This document shows, in pieces, positions 47,997 through 60,309 of a stretch of DNA of 64,000 nt. Location of the stretch: positions 92,258,615 through 92,322,614 of the forward strand of contig OX388346.1 of assembly GCA_947579665.1 (NCBI GenBank). Direction: 5' to 3'. The translations under genes were made by a program, and so were the position numbers. The first letter of the stretch is position 1, and every line of letters starts with the position of its first letter. The notes beneath the pieces are model-generated. The model did not search any database. It had not been told where the DNA came from and saw only the letters and a list, made by a program, of their open reading frames with translations. The stretch is from Sympetrum striolatum. Taxonomy: Eukaryota > Arthropoda > Insecta > Odonata > Libellulidae.

Positions 47997-50900
47997 AGCG
48001 ATAAGGATTTCAAGCAAATTATTTCTTCTTATCTTAGTTAAAAACAATTACATATAAGCTAAATTTATTAGATCGATGGCATAATTGTGAGTCTTTATTT
48101 TCAAATATTGTTTGAGAGATAGGAGATTTTGTAAATAAAGTTTAAACAATAAACTTTATCGTAAAAATAAATGACTGAAGGCATGTGTAGAGTGTTCGGC
48201 ATCGATAGATCAATATTATTACTAAGTTTATTTTAAAATATCTCAGCGTCATAGCTAACGCGACTCTAAAAAACTTACTCGAGAAAGATCTGTGAATATT
48301 TGTTACTTTTCGTAGTTCTCAAATATAATCTATTTTCGGAAAACCACCGATTGAAATATTTCCGGGATTTATCGTTTTGGAATTGAAATTCCCATCTTCG
48401 CGTGCACTCTCCAAGCATTTGAAGCACGAGGAAATGCAGTATAAGTAAATAACGAGGAACTTTGGCAGGGCGGCCGTGAATCGAAGCTGACGTATCACCT
48501 GATGCGTTACGACGGAAAAAAGCGGTCGCCGAGAGTAATTAGTGTCGGCAACAATAATTCACGCCTCCGTGCTAATGCTTCACCTGGCAACGCTCGTTTA
48601 TTTTCATTTCTATTTCGCGTCAGAGTGATTTCCTATCGAATAAAAGCCCTCCAGAAGCTCAACCGTTTTATCGATCACGGGTTTCGGTGTCGTGGTTTTG
48701 GTAGCGAATTCCCTCTTAGCCACGCGACACCAAAATTACGGCGCGACAGCCTGCGGTCGCCATTCTATCACGGAGCTTCAAGTCTTTTTCCACGCGTTTG
48801 TCGAAAGGGAATTTGTTCGCGGAATTTGCATGACATCGAAGTACGCGAGATGTAACGGACGTTCCAATTGATCTGAGCGATTCCCTTTTCTCTTTCCGTT
48901 CGTTAGCCGGTCCAGATCACGTGACTGATGGATTTGAAGCGGAGATGCATGTTCCGCTTGCTGATGTTCTGCATACGGATCCATAGACCATTCGATGCAC
49001 TTCGTCTATGAGAGTGAAATTCGTTCGAGAATTTCTCTGCTTATGTTGTATCGTTAGTTTGCCTCTGCGTCCCTGAAGTGCTGTCATCCAATTCTTCCCT
49101 TTACTCGACAGGCCCATATAAAGATCCCCAAAGATAAGTCTGCAAAGTACACGACGAGCGCAATCGTGGAAAGAAGAACTTAAAAAGAGATTTGCATTAA
49201 TTTTCTTTTTCATCGTTCTAATTTCTTTAAAGGGCATAAAATCTTTCTTAAGGTGATGAAATCCAAAGGAATGGGAATATACGAGTGTTAAACATGAGCG
49301 TTATGCCTTTGTGTTAAATATTTGCCTAAGACTTCGGTTCCAATATATAAAATAAGCAGTTTCACATTCTGCCAGGCACTTGATGCAGTTTTCAGTACAT
49401 TCACTTTACAATATAACATCATGCATTACAAATGTAAAGCTTTAATTGACAGCGGACTGTAATATTTAGTTCAGATTTTTTCAGTATATTCAAAGCGACC
49501 ATTATTTATATTCTTATCCATTAAACATTATTGTTTAAACGAAAAATCATTGTTTATTTCATTTAACTGAGGTCAAATTTATGTGCAATTCGTTTAGAGC
49601 AAATGTGTATCTTAAAGGATTCTGGCGTTGTATACAATGAGAGAGGTTTGATTCGTTGTTTGCATTATTTAAGCGATAACAATGCTAATACGCTTTTTTT
49701 ATTCCATATCCATAACAAGTATTCGGAGAAAACTTATGATTAGGAAAAGGTTATCTATAGTAAGAATCTTTCTTGCAATGAAAGAATGTGTTACCAAGAA
49801 GATTCTCTTGTAATAAAAGCGTATCGTTTGGCGAGCTCTCGTACGATGGCTCCATTAACAAGATGCACTAACGAGGCATCTGATATGTCGCAACAGTAAA
49901 CATCACACGACTACGTTCTGCACCTCACTGATTCATACCTAATTGAGGGAAACATCATCATGCTAGACAAGTGCATACGCGTCCATCTAAGGAAGACTTT
50001 TCTCGATCACTATCCTTTTTTCTGCACCAATGAAAAACCTCAATAATTGCATTTCTGTTATTCAACGCGAGCGACGCAAAAACCAAGGAGTGACAAATGT
50101 TTCGACAGCTCTAATTAACCGCAAAAGGCCTCTATTGCAATCAGGAGTCTTTGGCTGACGACGAAGAACGAAACGAGCACCTTCCTTGTACAGCTCACCC
50201 CAGCTCCATTAACGGACTCTCCGCAGAAGGAAGTCGCACCGCCGTCACCTTAAGAAGAGGGTCTTACACGCCTCGATTAATTATCAACGACAAAAATAGA
50301 AACCAATCAGGAGAACAGGAAGGACTCACAGATCCGAGGGATTACTCTTATATTCAATACGAACAGAAAAACGGCATTTACGGAGAGTAACGGTTAAATG
50401 TCTCACTGTGAAATGAATACGAAGAGCTAAAATATTATTCTGTATATTCCATGTGAAATTTAATTCTAACAGGTTCTGGTAACTAACATCCTTCTTCGAA
50501 ATCTGACAGAATGCAAATTTCTTTGCGGAAGATACAAAACTTAACTACAATTAACTTTTGTAGTGAATATATCCCCGAAATGGAAGGTAGTAATATTTTC
50601 GTTTAACTTCACTTTGCCGAATAATATATAGGCTTACAATTAGAAGGAAAGAAAAACTTTATGCAAAATGATACTGACAAATAATTGTTAATATATTTTG
50701 TTTGAAATTTAGCAAGTTCCTACTTTGAACTTAATGGAATATATTTTTGCAAGAGTAAGAAAATCAATAAATAGGGGTAAAATTATTTTGGTAAAAAACA
50801 TTTATGAAATTAAATTAGGGAAAAAACTCCTGAAGCCTTTTAACGAAAATATTAAGTGGTTAATCATAATATACTGAGACTCATACGTGCATCAACAGTC

Positions 50901-52800
50901 GGTTCATTTATTTATTGATTGATAAGAAAATTAATCAACACAAAATTTTTCTTTGATATTTCATGTGATAAAATGTTTATTAAAAGGCAGAGCAGAAACA
51001 TCAGTAATATTCTAATTCGTGCGGTTAAATGTTGAATGAATTTCTACAAGTAAGCTTAATTATTAAAATAGAGGAGAATAGTTTAAAGTTTTGGATTCAT
51101 CACATGGTGATGCTCGAAAAAGTCAGTAACGTATTACCTATCTTTTCAAAACCTTCGTAACAGAGTGCGCTTGAAGAACATTTGAGGTTTCATGGGTTGG
51201 ATGGAAGAAGTCTCAATCTCGCCCAAATAAAGACGGTTACGGACGTGCTCGTTCCTTCGTTCGGCTTCATTGGAATCGCGATTGGAAAGTTCGGGGAATA
51301 TTTTAAACCTTTCAAGTTTTACCTGGAATTGATTAAGGGTCCCGCATTAGAGTTATCATTTCCCTCAAATATGGAGCTTCGGAGAAGGTATCGAGCGGAG
51401 TCTTCGAGGGAAGGAAATGAGAATGGAGACACGCTAGAGGCCTCCATTGTGCCGAGAAAAGAGAGCTCTATAAGAGGCGAAAAATTCGAAGGGAGGTACC
51501 ATTTTACAAAGAACACGAGCAAAGATGAATCTGAAGGATGAAAAATTTTCTTAACCCTGAAATGTACCGGAAAACCAGTAAAGCTGTAACGGTTTAGAAA
51601 CCGACAAATATCTCTTTATTTTGAAGAAATGTTCCACATAAACCACACATGAAGAGCACCCAATGGATAAACGTATATATCGAAGATAAATAAGATAAAA
51701 ATCAAGAACTACGAAACCGAATAAATGAAAGAGCATTGCTCTAAAAGTATGTCAAATCTTCACAGGGTCACAGAATCACTTGTCAACGCAAGAAGAAATA
51801 CGTCTTTATTTACAAATATATGAAAAACAAATATATTTAATAATATGGAATGATTAGAATGTGAAGATAAAGGGTATACGTTCGAGTCTTGTTCTCGTCA
51901 TGGTTTCTCTCATTAGCTAACTCTAAAAGAGGTTCTCAACATCTGTACGTTTTTTCCTCACCATACCGTCGCACTAATTTTATTTCAATTTTTTTATAAT
52001 CACAAAAAATATGGAAATCAAACAATAATGCGTTAAAATAATTAATTTGAAGCAAATAGTTTCGTAATTGAAGGGAGAGGAGGATAAAGGCTAGGAAATT
52101 CAATGATTTAAAAGAAAAAATGGAAATTTTGCGAGGGCGACATATTATTCGAGAAGAACTTCCTCGGTAATGATATGCTATTAATCTCATCAGAGTGTTT
52201 CAATGACTACTTAAAAAAGGAAGTTGTAATCACAATCTGTGTACCGAACCGCACCGAGTCAAAGGGCTTCGGAAGCGTGACACGTAAATGAGAACGAAAA
52301 GGTCGCAAATTAATGGAGAAATGGCGTCGTGAATCTAAACGACGAACTATTTGACAAGTCAATGCAACGCGTCACTGAATTCGCCATTGCGATGTCGACT
52401 TTTTGTCGATCAGCATCGCGTGACAAATGCCGATCGTTTTCCGCAATGGAAGGCGGCTAAATCGATGCAATTGTGACGCAGTTACAAAACAGATGCGATT
52501 TGTTTTGACAGATGCGTTTTTTCCAGAGTTTGATAAGCTTATCTAACGGATTCCATGCGAAGGGATATTGTGATAGCTATTCGTCATTTTAATCAGAGGA
52601 ATTCGAAAGGCGGATTCCTTTGGAGAAATCGAAATTTTATCTGATTAATCCGTATTTCATAGATATCGGATGCGCGAATTACAAATATATAAAAAAAATA
52701 TCTGCGAAAAAGCGCTGTAAATAGATATCAGTTGATTAGGATACAATAGAAAATATTGCAATGGCAACAGATATGAAGTTATAGAAAATAATAACATTGT
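47997..52800. other. Intergenic; several unsupported frames
   Basis: Plus-strand frames at 48502-48855 (117 codons), 50151-50390 (79) and 51182-51541 (119) are the longest here. None shows a domain, splice-site pair or continuity with another exon. The 48.5-49.0 kb region is GC-richer and has overlapping frames on both strands. I treat all as chance. Confidence 0.4.
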
Positions 52801-52805
52801 AAACT

Positions 52806-52862
52806 TCCACACTATTTGACTTTATTCACGACCGGTTTCGGCACATCATATGATAGAATTTT
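52806..52862. repeat. Fragment of ACCGGTTTCGGC repeat
   Basis: CTTCCACACTATTTGACTTT then ATTCACGACCGGTTTCGGCA resembles the left arm and loop of the foldback at 39896. Sequences of this kind are, to my knowledge, common dispersed repeats in arthropod genomes. Confidence 0.5.
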
Positions 52863-55074
52863 TTGGTTGCAGATATTTTTTTTAAAACAATTTCTCTAAC
52901 AATACAAACTAAAAATTATTGATATTCCTTTTGAAGTACGTAAATCAATGAATTACATAGCATTCAAAAGTCAAAATTAACTTTGCAACTAGGAATATAA
53001 AAAAATCAACATTTTCTGGCGAGTATTTTGACAAGAGGAATTTTAAGGGATAGAATCTATTTTCACTTTATCATAAAAAAGTAGTTGATCGATGGGAACG
53101 AATCACACGAGGGCTTTTGGTAACAGCTGATTTCGAAGTTGAATAACTCCATCGTTAGGACATTAGTACGGGTTCACTTGAGCCACAAAAGGATTATCTA
53201 CACTTCGATATCCATTCAACGCTTACATAACTGTTAAATCCATCATTTCGAGGATTCCATGAAACATATTTTCGTTTGTGTAATCCATTACGCAATACTG
53301 AGGTTAACTTTAGAATAACTGGATTCTACGTCACCGTCATTCGTGCATTATACATTGAAACAATTCTTACATTAAGAACGGAATGATTACGTGAACCAAT
53401 GAGCACATGAGCAATGGGAATGGAATATAATGACTTATAATCGAAGTGATTAAATACCTTGACTACCAGAGAGACAGCTCTTTACCATATCGATGGCTCC
53501 AAATTTTAGCACCCTTTGCTCGTCAACCTCTTAATATGCTGCGCAAATTAATATATAATATTTTATTGCCTTTATTCATAATGTTTATTGTCTATTTTTC
53601 ATTCAGAGCCTTGAATTCTATTTGAAATCGACTAAATAAATCTTCTTTACTTTAATTTGCTTCCCGTATTCATCTAGTATTTAGTAACCACAAAATGCTA
53701 TCATTAGTTATTAAGTTAAAAAAGTAAGTAGTTAAGTGGTTAGTCGATGAAAGTGTACAGTCATTTGTGCTTATAGGAAGTGATTTACAGGATTTTGCTA
53801 AAGAACTGGTAATTGAAGAAATGATAGACAAAGAATAACTAAACAAACAAATATTGTAATAAATATGAAAAAATTAAAAGAATCGAAGATAGTATTGTCT
53901 TAAGAGGGGATAAAAGTGACGGTCTGATGAAAATACGTTTTAGCTACAATAGAAATTATAACTTTTTCATAAGAAATAAAGAGAATCATCTTTTGTGTAG
54001 ATAACCTTCGCGATATTTCATCGGCGATGAAGTATTTCCTTGGAGTTCAATTGTCTTTAAATGCGCTGAGAAATAAAAAGGAATTCTCGCGAGCGGCGAT
54101 ATTCACAGGCGGAGCACGCCATTTCTCTCACGGAAAAAAGACGCTCTTTCGTAAAAAAGGGGAGAAATGGAGAGAAAGGAAAGCGGGAGAGAGAACAGTC
54201 ACGGAACCGCTGCGAAGAGTATCTCATTCGGTTCTCTTATTTCCTTTCGAAAATTACTTCAATTGCTTCCTCTTTACTATTGCACGCGCCTTCTTCCAAA
54301 TTCCATTTACGGAAACGCTGCTCTGCACGAGGGAGAATATTTTTTCCGGCAGTCTTTCGTTGGTAAGACATTGAAAAAGCATCAGATAAGAACGGACGAC
54401 ACATAATCGGCTCTTTTCCTGATCTATAACACTTTCTCTACATCTTTGAGTATAAATTCACCACATTTCGGGGTTTAAATTTCTTTTTCTAGATGTTATG
54501 TAGTCAAAATCCAGGTTTTCAGACTCATAATACTGAAATAGAAAGCCACTTTGTAATTTCTATTTTTGTAATTGCTTTAGAAGTTACCGAAATCTCACAG
54601 TCATACTGAAGAAGGCTGCGACACGGGGTCAAACAAACTACTATATCTCAGCAAGTATACCATCGGCGAAAGTAAAACTTTATAAATGTTCATAAGAGAT
54701 ATGTGTGAATGTCCATATAAATTTTCATTGAAATCGGTGATGGTCGAGCGGGGATCACCACACCACTTGGCATAAGGCGAAGATAAGGAAGGCATAGCCT
54801 TCTTCATTCATGGTTTTCCACAACAGTGTTGTGTTGTTGAGGGACGTTCATTTACTAAAACAACTTTCACCAAACTATGCTCTTACGGGTGCTATCTTCT
54901 AAGGTAGACTTATTCAATTTTAGCACGTTTTCTCTTTCCGAGATGCAAAATAATGACGATGACTGCAAAATCATTATTCAAATCAAAACTAAACTATCAG
55001 TGAAAACTAAATTTGGTAAATTATTTAAGCATTATGATTTGTAAATTTCGCAAAAAATGATTCTCAAACATTGG
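52863..55074. other. Intergenic, nothing recognised
   Basis: The frame at 54027-54374 (115 codons, plus) overlaps another frame and has no motif. The rest is AT-rich. Confidence 0.4.
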
Positions 55075-55082
55075 GTGCCAAT

Positions 55083-55434
55083 CAAGGCCGTTTTTAGGCA
55101 TCAGCAGCATGTGCGGTCGCGTAGGGCCCCGTCAACTTAGGGGCCCGCCGCCAAGCCACAAAAAAGGCATAAAACATTTCAATAATTAAAATTTTTATTG
55201 AATAAATAAAATTAAAAGCATATTAAATTCAATTTCCGTACCATATTATCATATTTTAACGTTATATTTCGGTAGCCTCAAATGTAACGAATTTAAATCG
55301 AAGTGGATATTCAAATGTCATTGGAACTGTGCAATCATTGCACTGCAATGTTATTAAAGAGGGGCAGCATGGGGCCTAATGGGCCCCATAGAATAATGTT
55401 GCGTGTGGCCCCCAAAATTATAAGAACGGGCCTG
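55083..55434. mobile_element. hAT-type MITE, 352 bp
   Basis: The element is flanked by the 8-bp direct repeat GTGCCAAT (55075-55082 and 55435-55442). The ends are inverted: left CAAGGCCGTTTTTAGG, right (reverse complement) CAGGCCCGTTCTTATAAT. An 8-bp duplication and C-A-G/A-G-ending inverted repeats are the hallmarks of the hAT superfamily. GGGGCCC-rich subterminal blocks border an AT-rich, non-coding core. It is non-autonomous. Confidence 0.9.
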
Positions 55435-55442
55435 GTGCCAAT

Positions 55443-56160
55443 TAATTCGATCAAGAGCTATTATATATACATTCTTCATTAAATTTATGACTGCGATAAA
55501 GTGGTTTACTTTAGATAAAAGAAGGTATATATCTTTTCATTTGAGAGGTACAGGTTTGATAGACTAATTAGAAAATGAAAGGGAAGGTTTAAAAAGAAAT
55601 CGAATGCAATATTTCACTTATAATAAATACTGTTAAAATTTATGGAGACGGCTTCACTTATTTTCTGATATTACTTTCTTAGTAAACCAATTGAAAATTA
55701 TTCTCCGATAACTTCGCTCAAACATTGTTGAAATTTGCCGTCGACTACTTTGTTACACTTATAGAAATACATTTTGTACCGTTTATTCAAAGTAACTCTT
55801 CAGTTGGTGAAAAACCTTTGGCAAGTCCCGCTGTATGGCAGTTGAAACAAACCCCATCCGGTCTATTAATAAAAGGAAACAATATTTCAAATCTGCTTCA
55901 TCCCCTCAAACTTTCAATCACGAAAACAAATATGTGTCGTTCGGAGAGCCCTAGGAATACATTCAAACAAAACGTTCAAAGCGGAGGAACCAATTTCCGA
56001 AGGGGATTAACGGTGGGACAGTGTTTTTCGTAAGAGAAGGACGTTGATGGAAATTTGCCCCTCTTAAGTAAAAAGCGATGGCCTGCGTTGATGGGTGCAG
56101 CGTATTTCCTTAGCAAAGTGGATCTAACACCCCCCTCCTCCTTCACTGCAGTGGGAGCAG
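55443..56160. other. Upstream region of the host gene
   Basis: AT-rich until about 55980, then GC-richer towards exon 1. CTTCACTGCAG at 56142-56152 could be a splice acceptor for a 5'-UTR exon. No TATA or initiator element can be called with confidence. Confidence 0.35.
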
Positions 56161-56240
56161 CTGTTTCCGCCTTTGGACGCTGCGCGGCGCCACCGGTCGG
56201 GAAGAACGCCTTGCTGGGTCGGCAACCCCACGCACAATCA

Positions 56241-56300
56241 ATGGAGGCGGACGAGGGAGGGGAGAGGACACACTCCTCACTATCCAACTCATCCTCATAC
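56241..56300 (+). CDS. Host gene, proposed coding exon 1 (start)
   Basis: The ATG at 56241 sits in CAATCAATGG, a fair start context. It opens MEADEGGERTHSSLSNSSSY, ending at ATAC|GTACGT (donor after 56300). The exon is 20 codons, phase 0. The frame continues without a stop into exon 2 at 60196, and Ser-rich composition continues across the junction (SLSNSSSY|TVSSASVPRS), which is the main reason for linking them. The frame stays open upstream (GKNALLGRQPHAQS), so an earlier start or an acceptor at CTGCAG (56152) is possible. The segment is much richer in GC than its flanks, as the other exons are. Weak points: the donor is not optimal and no transcript evidence is available. Confidence 0.5.
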
Positions 56301-56434
56301 GTACGTACTTTTATTTACGAGATGTGCGAGGAGGTAAAAGGTTACTCCAAATATTTTGATATGAATGGAAAGGCGAAAGTTGTCACGAAGCACGTGTGAC
56401 AGTTTACCACTAATATAAATCATTATTTACCGTT

Positions 56435-56575
56435 GTTTGTTTTATTAGAGTCGAGCAGTGAGTCATACAAAGTCAATTTGGTACATAAGACAAAATTGAA
56501 CAAAAAATTGCACTTTAAGGTATTGGTTTCCCTTCTCCTGAGCCAATAATTGGCTCGTCAGGAGGTGCACAAATA
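56435..56575 (-). mobile_element. LINE 3' end with 30-bp hairpin
   Basis: CTCCTGAGCCAATAATTGGC then TCGTCAGGAG (56535-56564) is a near-perfect palindrome. On the minus strand it is followed by a T-rich UTR and TCTAATAAAACAAACAACGG with a polyadenylation-like AATAAA (about 56430-56450). It has the same layout as the other LINE ends in the window, with no coding part. Confidence 0.55.
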
Positions 56576-56744
56576 TACAGACAACCAGAATACAGATAGA
56601 ATATAAAATACTAAAGAATTACAGAAATATAAGTTACTTCTGAAAACTTTAGGAATACTCAGTCATTAACAATCATACGTTTTACACTAAACAACACGTG
56701 ATATCTATATACACATCTTATCAAAAATAGATAATAAATAAACA

Positions 56745-56815
56745 AATTAAATAAATTCAAATTAAATAAATTCAAATTAAATAAATAAAACAAATTAAAT
56801 TATTTATTAATTACA
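56745..56815. repeat. AT-rich tandem repeat
   Basis: AAATTAAATAAATTC recurs about three times in a row with small changes, embedded in AAAT-type low complexity. Confidence 0.75.
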
Positions 56816-59581
56816 TACATTATAATTTAAAAATTAATAAGAGTTTCATTAATATTAGGAAGAATTTCATTGATATTAAAATTAAATTTATCTAAAGGAG
56901 TCATTTTAAAGTTCCAAGGGCTTTTTTCCTTCAATCTGAACTTGAAAAAATAAACAAACGCGAATAAATTAAATGATCATTGAAAATTTCAGAGCTTCAA
57001 ATTTCAAAATCGTCATTCTGTAGGAGGGAATAATTCAAATATTGCCTCTTCTCACAAAATACGATAATGGCGTATACCTCGACAGCAATAAGAGAAAGAC
57101 ATTTTATAGCTCCATTTATTGTCCCGCCTTTCTTTTAATCTTTGCAAGGAAGCAGCAGTATGTATTTGACCTACTTAGAAATTCCCATTGGCCAATTCTT
57201 ATCGTCTTCAGAAGGGCTTTAATAACCTCAATTTACATTTTAACAGTCGCGTATGCAGATTTACGGATATCAAGGCCTCTTCAAATGATATTGTAAAGAG
57301 CTTGCGGAGCAGGAACATTGTGCCAGCGATGACTTGAAAAAATTGAATACATAAAGAAATTAATGTGTATGAGATATATTTAAATGGACTTTTTTCAACG
57401 CAAGATATCTTGAAATAATTTTTCCTAACATGCAAATAACACCAGATATTTAGAAAATGTAAAATCCTTGAGCTGCGCCCGAATGAAATGAATTTTTTTC
57501 ATCTACAGAAATAACTTTATATCTAAATTTTACAATAATTTTTTCCATCACATAGCAGGTTTTAATTTCGGAGAATTTCACTTTTTAGGCTCTCAATTCT
57601 TCATTCACCTAAATTACAGAGAAATTCCAATGGTGTTGCCACGGGAATGTGTTTAAAGAATTAAAGAATTTTTAAGAGGGAAGCCAATGAAAAAGGATTT
57701 ATGGAAAGTCTTAGAGTGATAGAGTAAGCATAGGAAAAATGTATAAAAGAACGGATTTTAATGAAGTAAAATACGATAAAAGGGAAATGACAGTTTCTGA
57801 ACAGAAAATAATAATTAATTGACATACTGTCGATGGTGTGGAATAATGAAGCTTACGTTACATGAAAAACACGAGCATTCCATTCTGATTTTGAATTCAT
57901 CTCTTTTAGAGAAATTGAAGATTCGCGTTAATTGCCGCAGAAATATCGATTGACCGATCCATAAACAGATGGACATAAACAGAATAATTAACTCTCACCT
58001 CTGATAAACAATTAGACACTTTTAAACAGTGATATAACTAAGCAACTAGAAGAAAAATTGACAATCTGTGACTGATTTCATATTTTACTCATTATTATAG
58101 TTGGAGAAAATGGCTCTAACGCATTAAGAGCAAATATAAGAAGTTTTAATTTGTGATAATTCACCAAAAATTGATTAAATGTAAGGTTATACATTTCATT
58201 TGGATATTTCATGGTAAAGAGGAGCGATTGTCAAATGTGAATTTATACTTTTCCAACAAAAGCATTACATTTAACAAAAATAAAAAACTCATTACCAATT
58301 CATCCTTAAAGATAGGTCTAACAAAATCACAAATTAGGTGTTTATAACAGTTTCCCTCGAGGGGTGCTTCGAGACCAACTTAAGAGCGAGCGTTGTGATG
58401 ATGCATTTACACCGATTTCAATTCAGAGTAATTCGTATTTTCAGCTAATTTTTTACGACCACTTTCGGCCGAGAGAGCAGCTATATTTATCTGCAGTATT
58501 ACTCTGCAAGTACGGCTTTTCTTTCCTATAGGCCGCCGTAAGGGTCTAAACCAGTCGTAAATAAAAGAGAATAGCAGGAATTCAGACCTACCTCATCCAC
58601 CCAAAATATCCACGCAAACATTTTCACTAAATATATTCTATTTCTCCATTTTATTTAGGAACGGAAACCCAAAATATATAACCATGAGCGTTAGCCTGAA
58701 AATGACGTAAAGGATAAAAAATATGTACGCCTCCCAATAAAAACTGGACCCTCTGCCAAAATACGCCCTCCGTGGCACAAAGACTCCGTACGCCCAGCAA
58801 GTAAAAACAGAAGAGCAATTGAGTGTACCTAAATATACACCCCAACGCATAGGGGAGCGGAAACGGCCCGGGATTATTGAAAGGCGTCACTTTCTAGTGC
58901 CAAAAATAAACGCACCAGAAAACGTTACCCTTAGATTTTAATTGACGTATCCGCAGGAAAGAGAAACTCGTCGGTTAGATTGAAATAGAAACGACTTTTC
59001 CTACTCGTATTTACGGCCATTTGTATGACCCATATGCGAGGACATACGTGGGGAAATACGTTTTCTTAATTGAAGCGGTGTTTATAAAAGCCCATATCAC
59101 GGGTTTCATCTCGAGAGGAAAGTCTGCGGCAAAGGGCGCTTGCGACGCCATCGATAAAATGGAAATGCGCGCAGAAAAACATTCCCAGGGAAAGAGTAGA
59201 TGAAATTTCATCCCCTGGCGTCCTTAGGAATTTAGTTTCGTGGAAAGTATCCTTATTCCCGTGCTCACGCCGCACTTTCTGGAGGTGCCTCGTGTTGCTG
59301 CAACGGAGAACTTTATCAAATTAAATTTCATTGCACTTTTCGTAGCGTTTGTTCATTTTCGGTTGAAACGAGGGGTTTTCTTTGAAGTTAAGTCAGGATT
59401 GTGTTCACAGAGGCTAAATAACGTTAAAATGAGGATTAGAAACGTCGATACAATGCAATAAAAATTAAAATTTCGAGTTAAAAAAACAGCATACTGTGTG
59501 CCCTCTTAATTTTTGGGCGTTATTGAATTTCCAGCCCCTTGGCTTCAAAATCAACTTTTCATCTTCTGTAGTTTACTTAAT

Positions 59582-59662
59582 GAAAAAGTGCTTTTGCATA
59601 TTAAACCCGGGACCGCTTTCACCAAAGGCAAACGCGCTGTCCACGTGACTATCCGGAATCTT
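59582..59662 (-). repeat. SINE copy with internal deletion
   Basis: On the minus strand GATTCCGGATAGTCACGTGG then ACAGCGCGTTTGCCTTTGGT leads to GGTCCCGGGTTTAA. The copy then jumps, after a few bases, to a stretch ending AAGCACTTTTTC, the family's tail. Everything between the B box and the tail (acceptor-like end plus AATGTGCGAAATGACC body) is missing. Confidence 0.75.
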
Positions 59663-60195
59663 GAGTTAAAGCGTCTGCAGTATTTGTTGATGTAAAAGGC
59701 ACTGATATGGACAACTTTCTCTCGAAATATCTAAGGCAAATTTTTATGATAACATTTTTAAGCCAATAGCTAGGATTTCCAGAAGGGTATCATTATATTT
59801 AAGATATTTTGAAGCGAGATTACTATGGGATCTTTTAAGATACTTCCTATTTCAGAATATATATTCTTTTATTGTTCTGTATGAATATTTTGTTTGGAAT
59901 CCTTTTTTATTCTCTATCTAAAATATGTTGGATGAAGAACAGTTTTAAAATTAATTTATGAAAGATATTAAATAGCGTAATATTAAATTCAAAAGAGTAT
60001 TATTCAAAATTTATTGGTCCATTACAATTTGTTAATTTCCAAATTGATCTCTTTCGTATTTTTCCATTCTGATACTTCATTATCCAATTTCTTCCTGGAA
60101 TGAACTGCTTTCAATAGGTATTGCATATTTTCTTCTGCGAATATATTTAATTTCTTATTGCCGCATTAAGCTAATGGTTGTCCATCTTTGTGCAG

Positions 60196-60309
60196 ACGGT
60201 GTCCTCGGCATCGGTACCGCGGTCTTCGCCGTCGGCTTCTTGTTGCGGCGAGGAATCCAATCACTCAGAGGAAGGGCGTCGGCCCGCTTTCATTACACCC
60301 AATTCACAA
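60196..60309 (+). CDS. Host gene, coding exon 2
   Basis: A 114-bp exon (38 codons, phase 0 on both sides) lies between an acceptor TTTGTGCAG|ACG and a strong donor CACAA|GTGAGT. It encodes TVSSASVPRSSPSASCCGEE then SNHSEEGRRPAFITPNSQ, residues 21-58 of the assembled protein: Ser-rich and hydrophilic, with an adjacent Cys pair. GC content is far above the flanking intron. It joins in frame to 62566 (PNSQ|SGNFRRAKS). Taken alone it is short, but the two good splice sites, matching phases and composition make it likely real. Confidence 0.7.

Larger units (their letters stand above)
56301..60195 (+). other. Host gene intron 1 (proposed)
   Basis: 3.9 kb from GTACGT to TTTGTGCAG. It contains a minus-strand LINE 3' end near 56440-56575, an AT-rich tandem stretch at 56745-56815 and a rearranged SINE at 59582-59662. 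Short open frames (57042-57296, 58638-58890, 59011-59461) are chance. Confidence 0.45.

Noticed and set aside
48502..48855. 117-codon frame in a GC-richer patch
   Set aside because: Antiparallel frames are open over the same bases and the translation has no recognisable domain.
50151..50390. Hydrophilic 79-codon frame after a CAG, resembling a disordered exon
   Set aside because: It ends at a stop with no donor, and cannot be joined in a supported way to the right-hand gene.
51182..51541. 119-codon plus-strand frame
   Set aside because: No family resemblance and no exon boundaries.
51552..51575. A third piggyBac end (TTAACCCTGAAATG)
   Set aside because: No matching inverted end with TTAA was found nearby.
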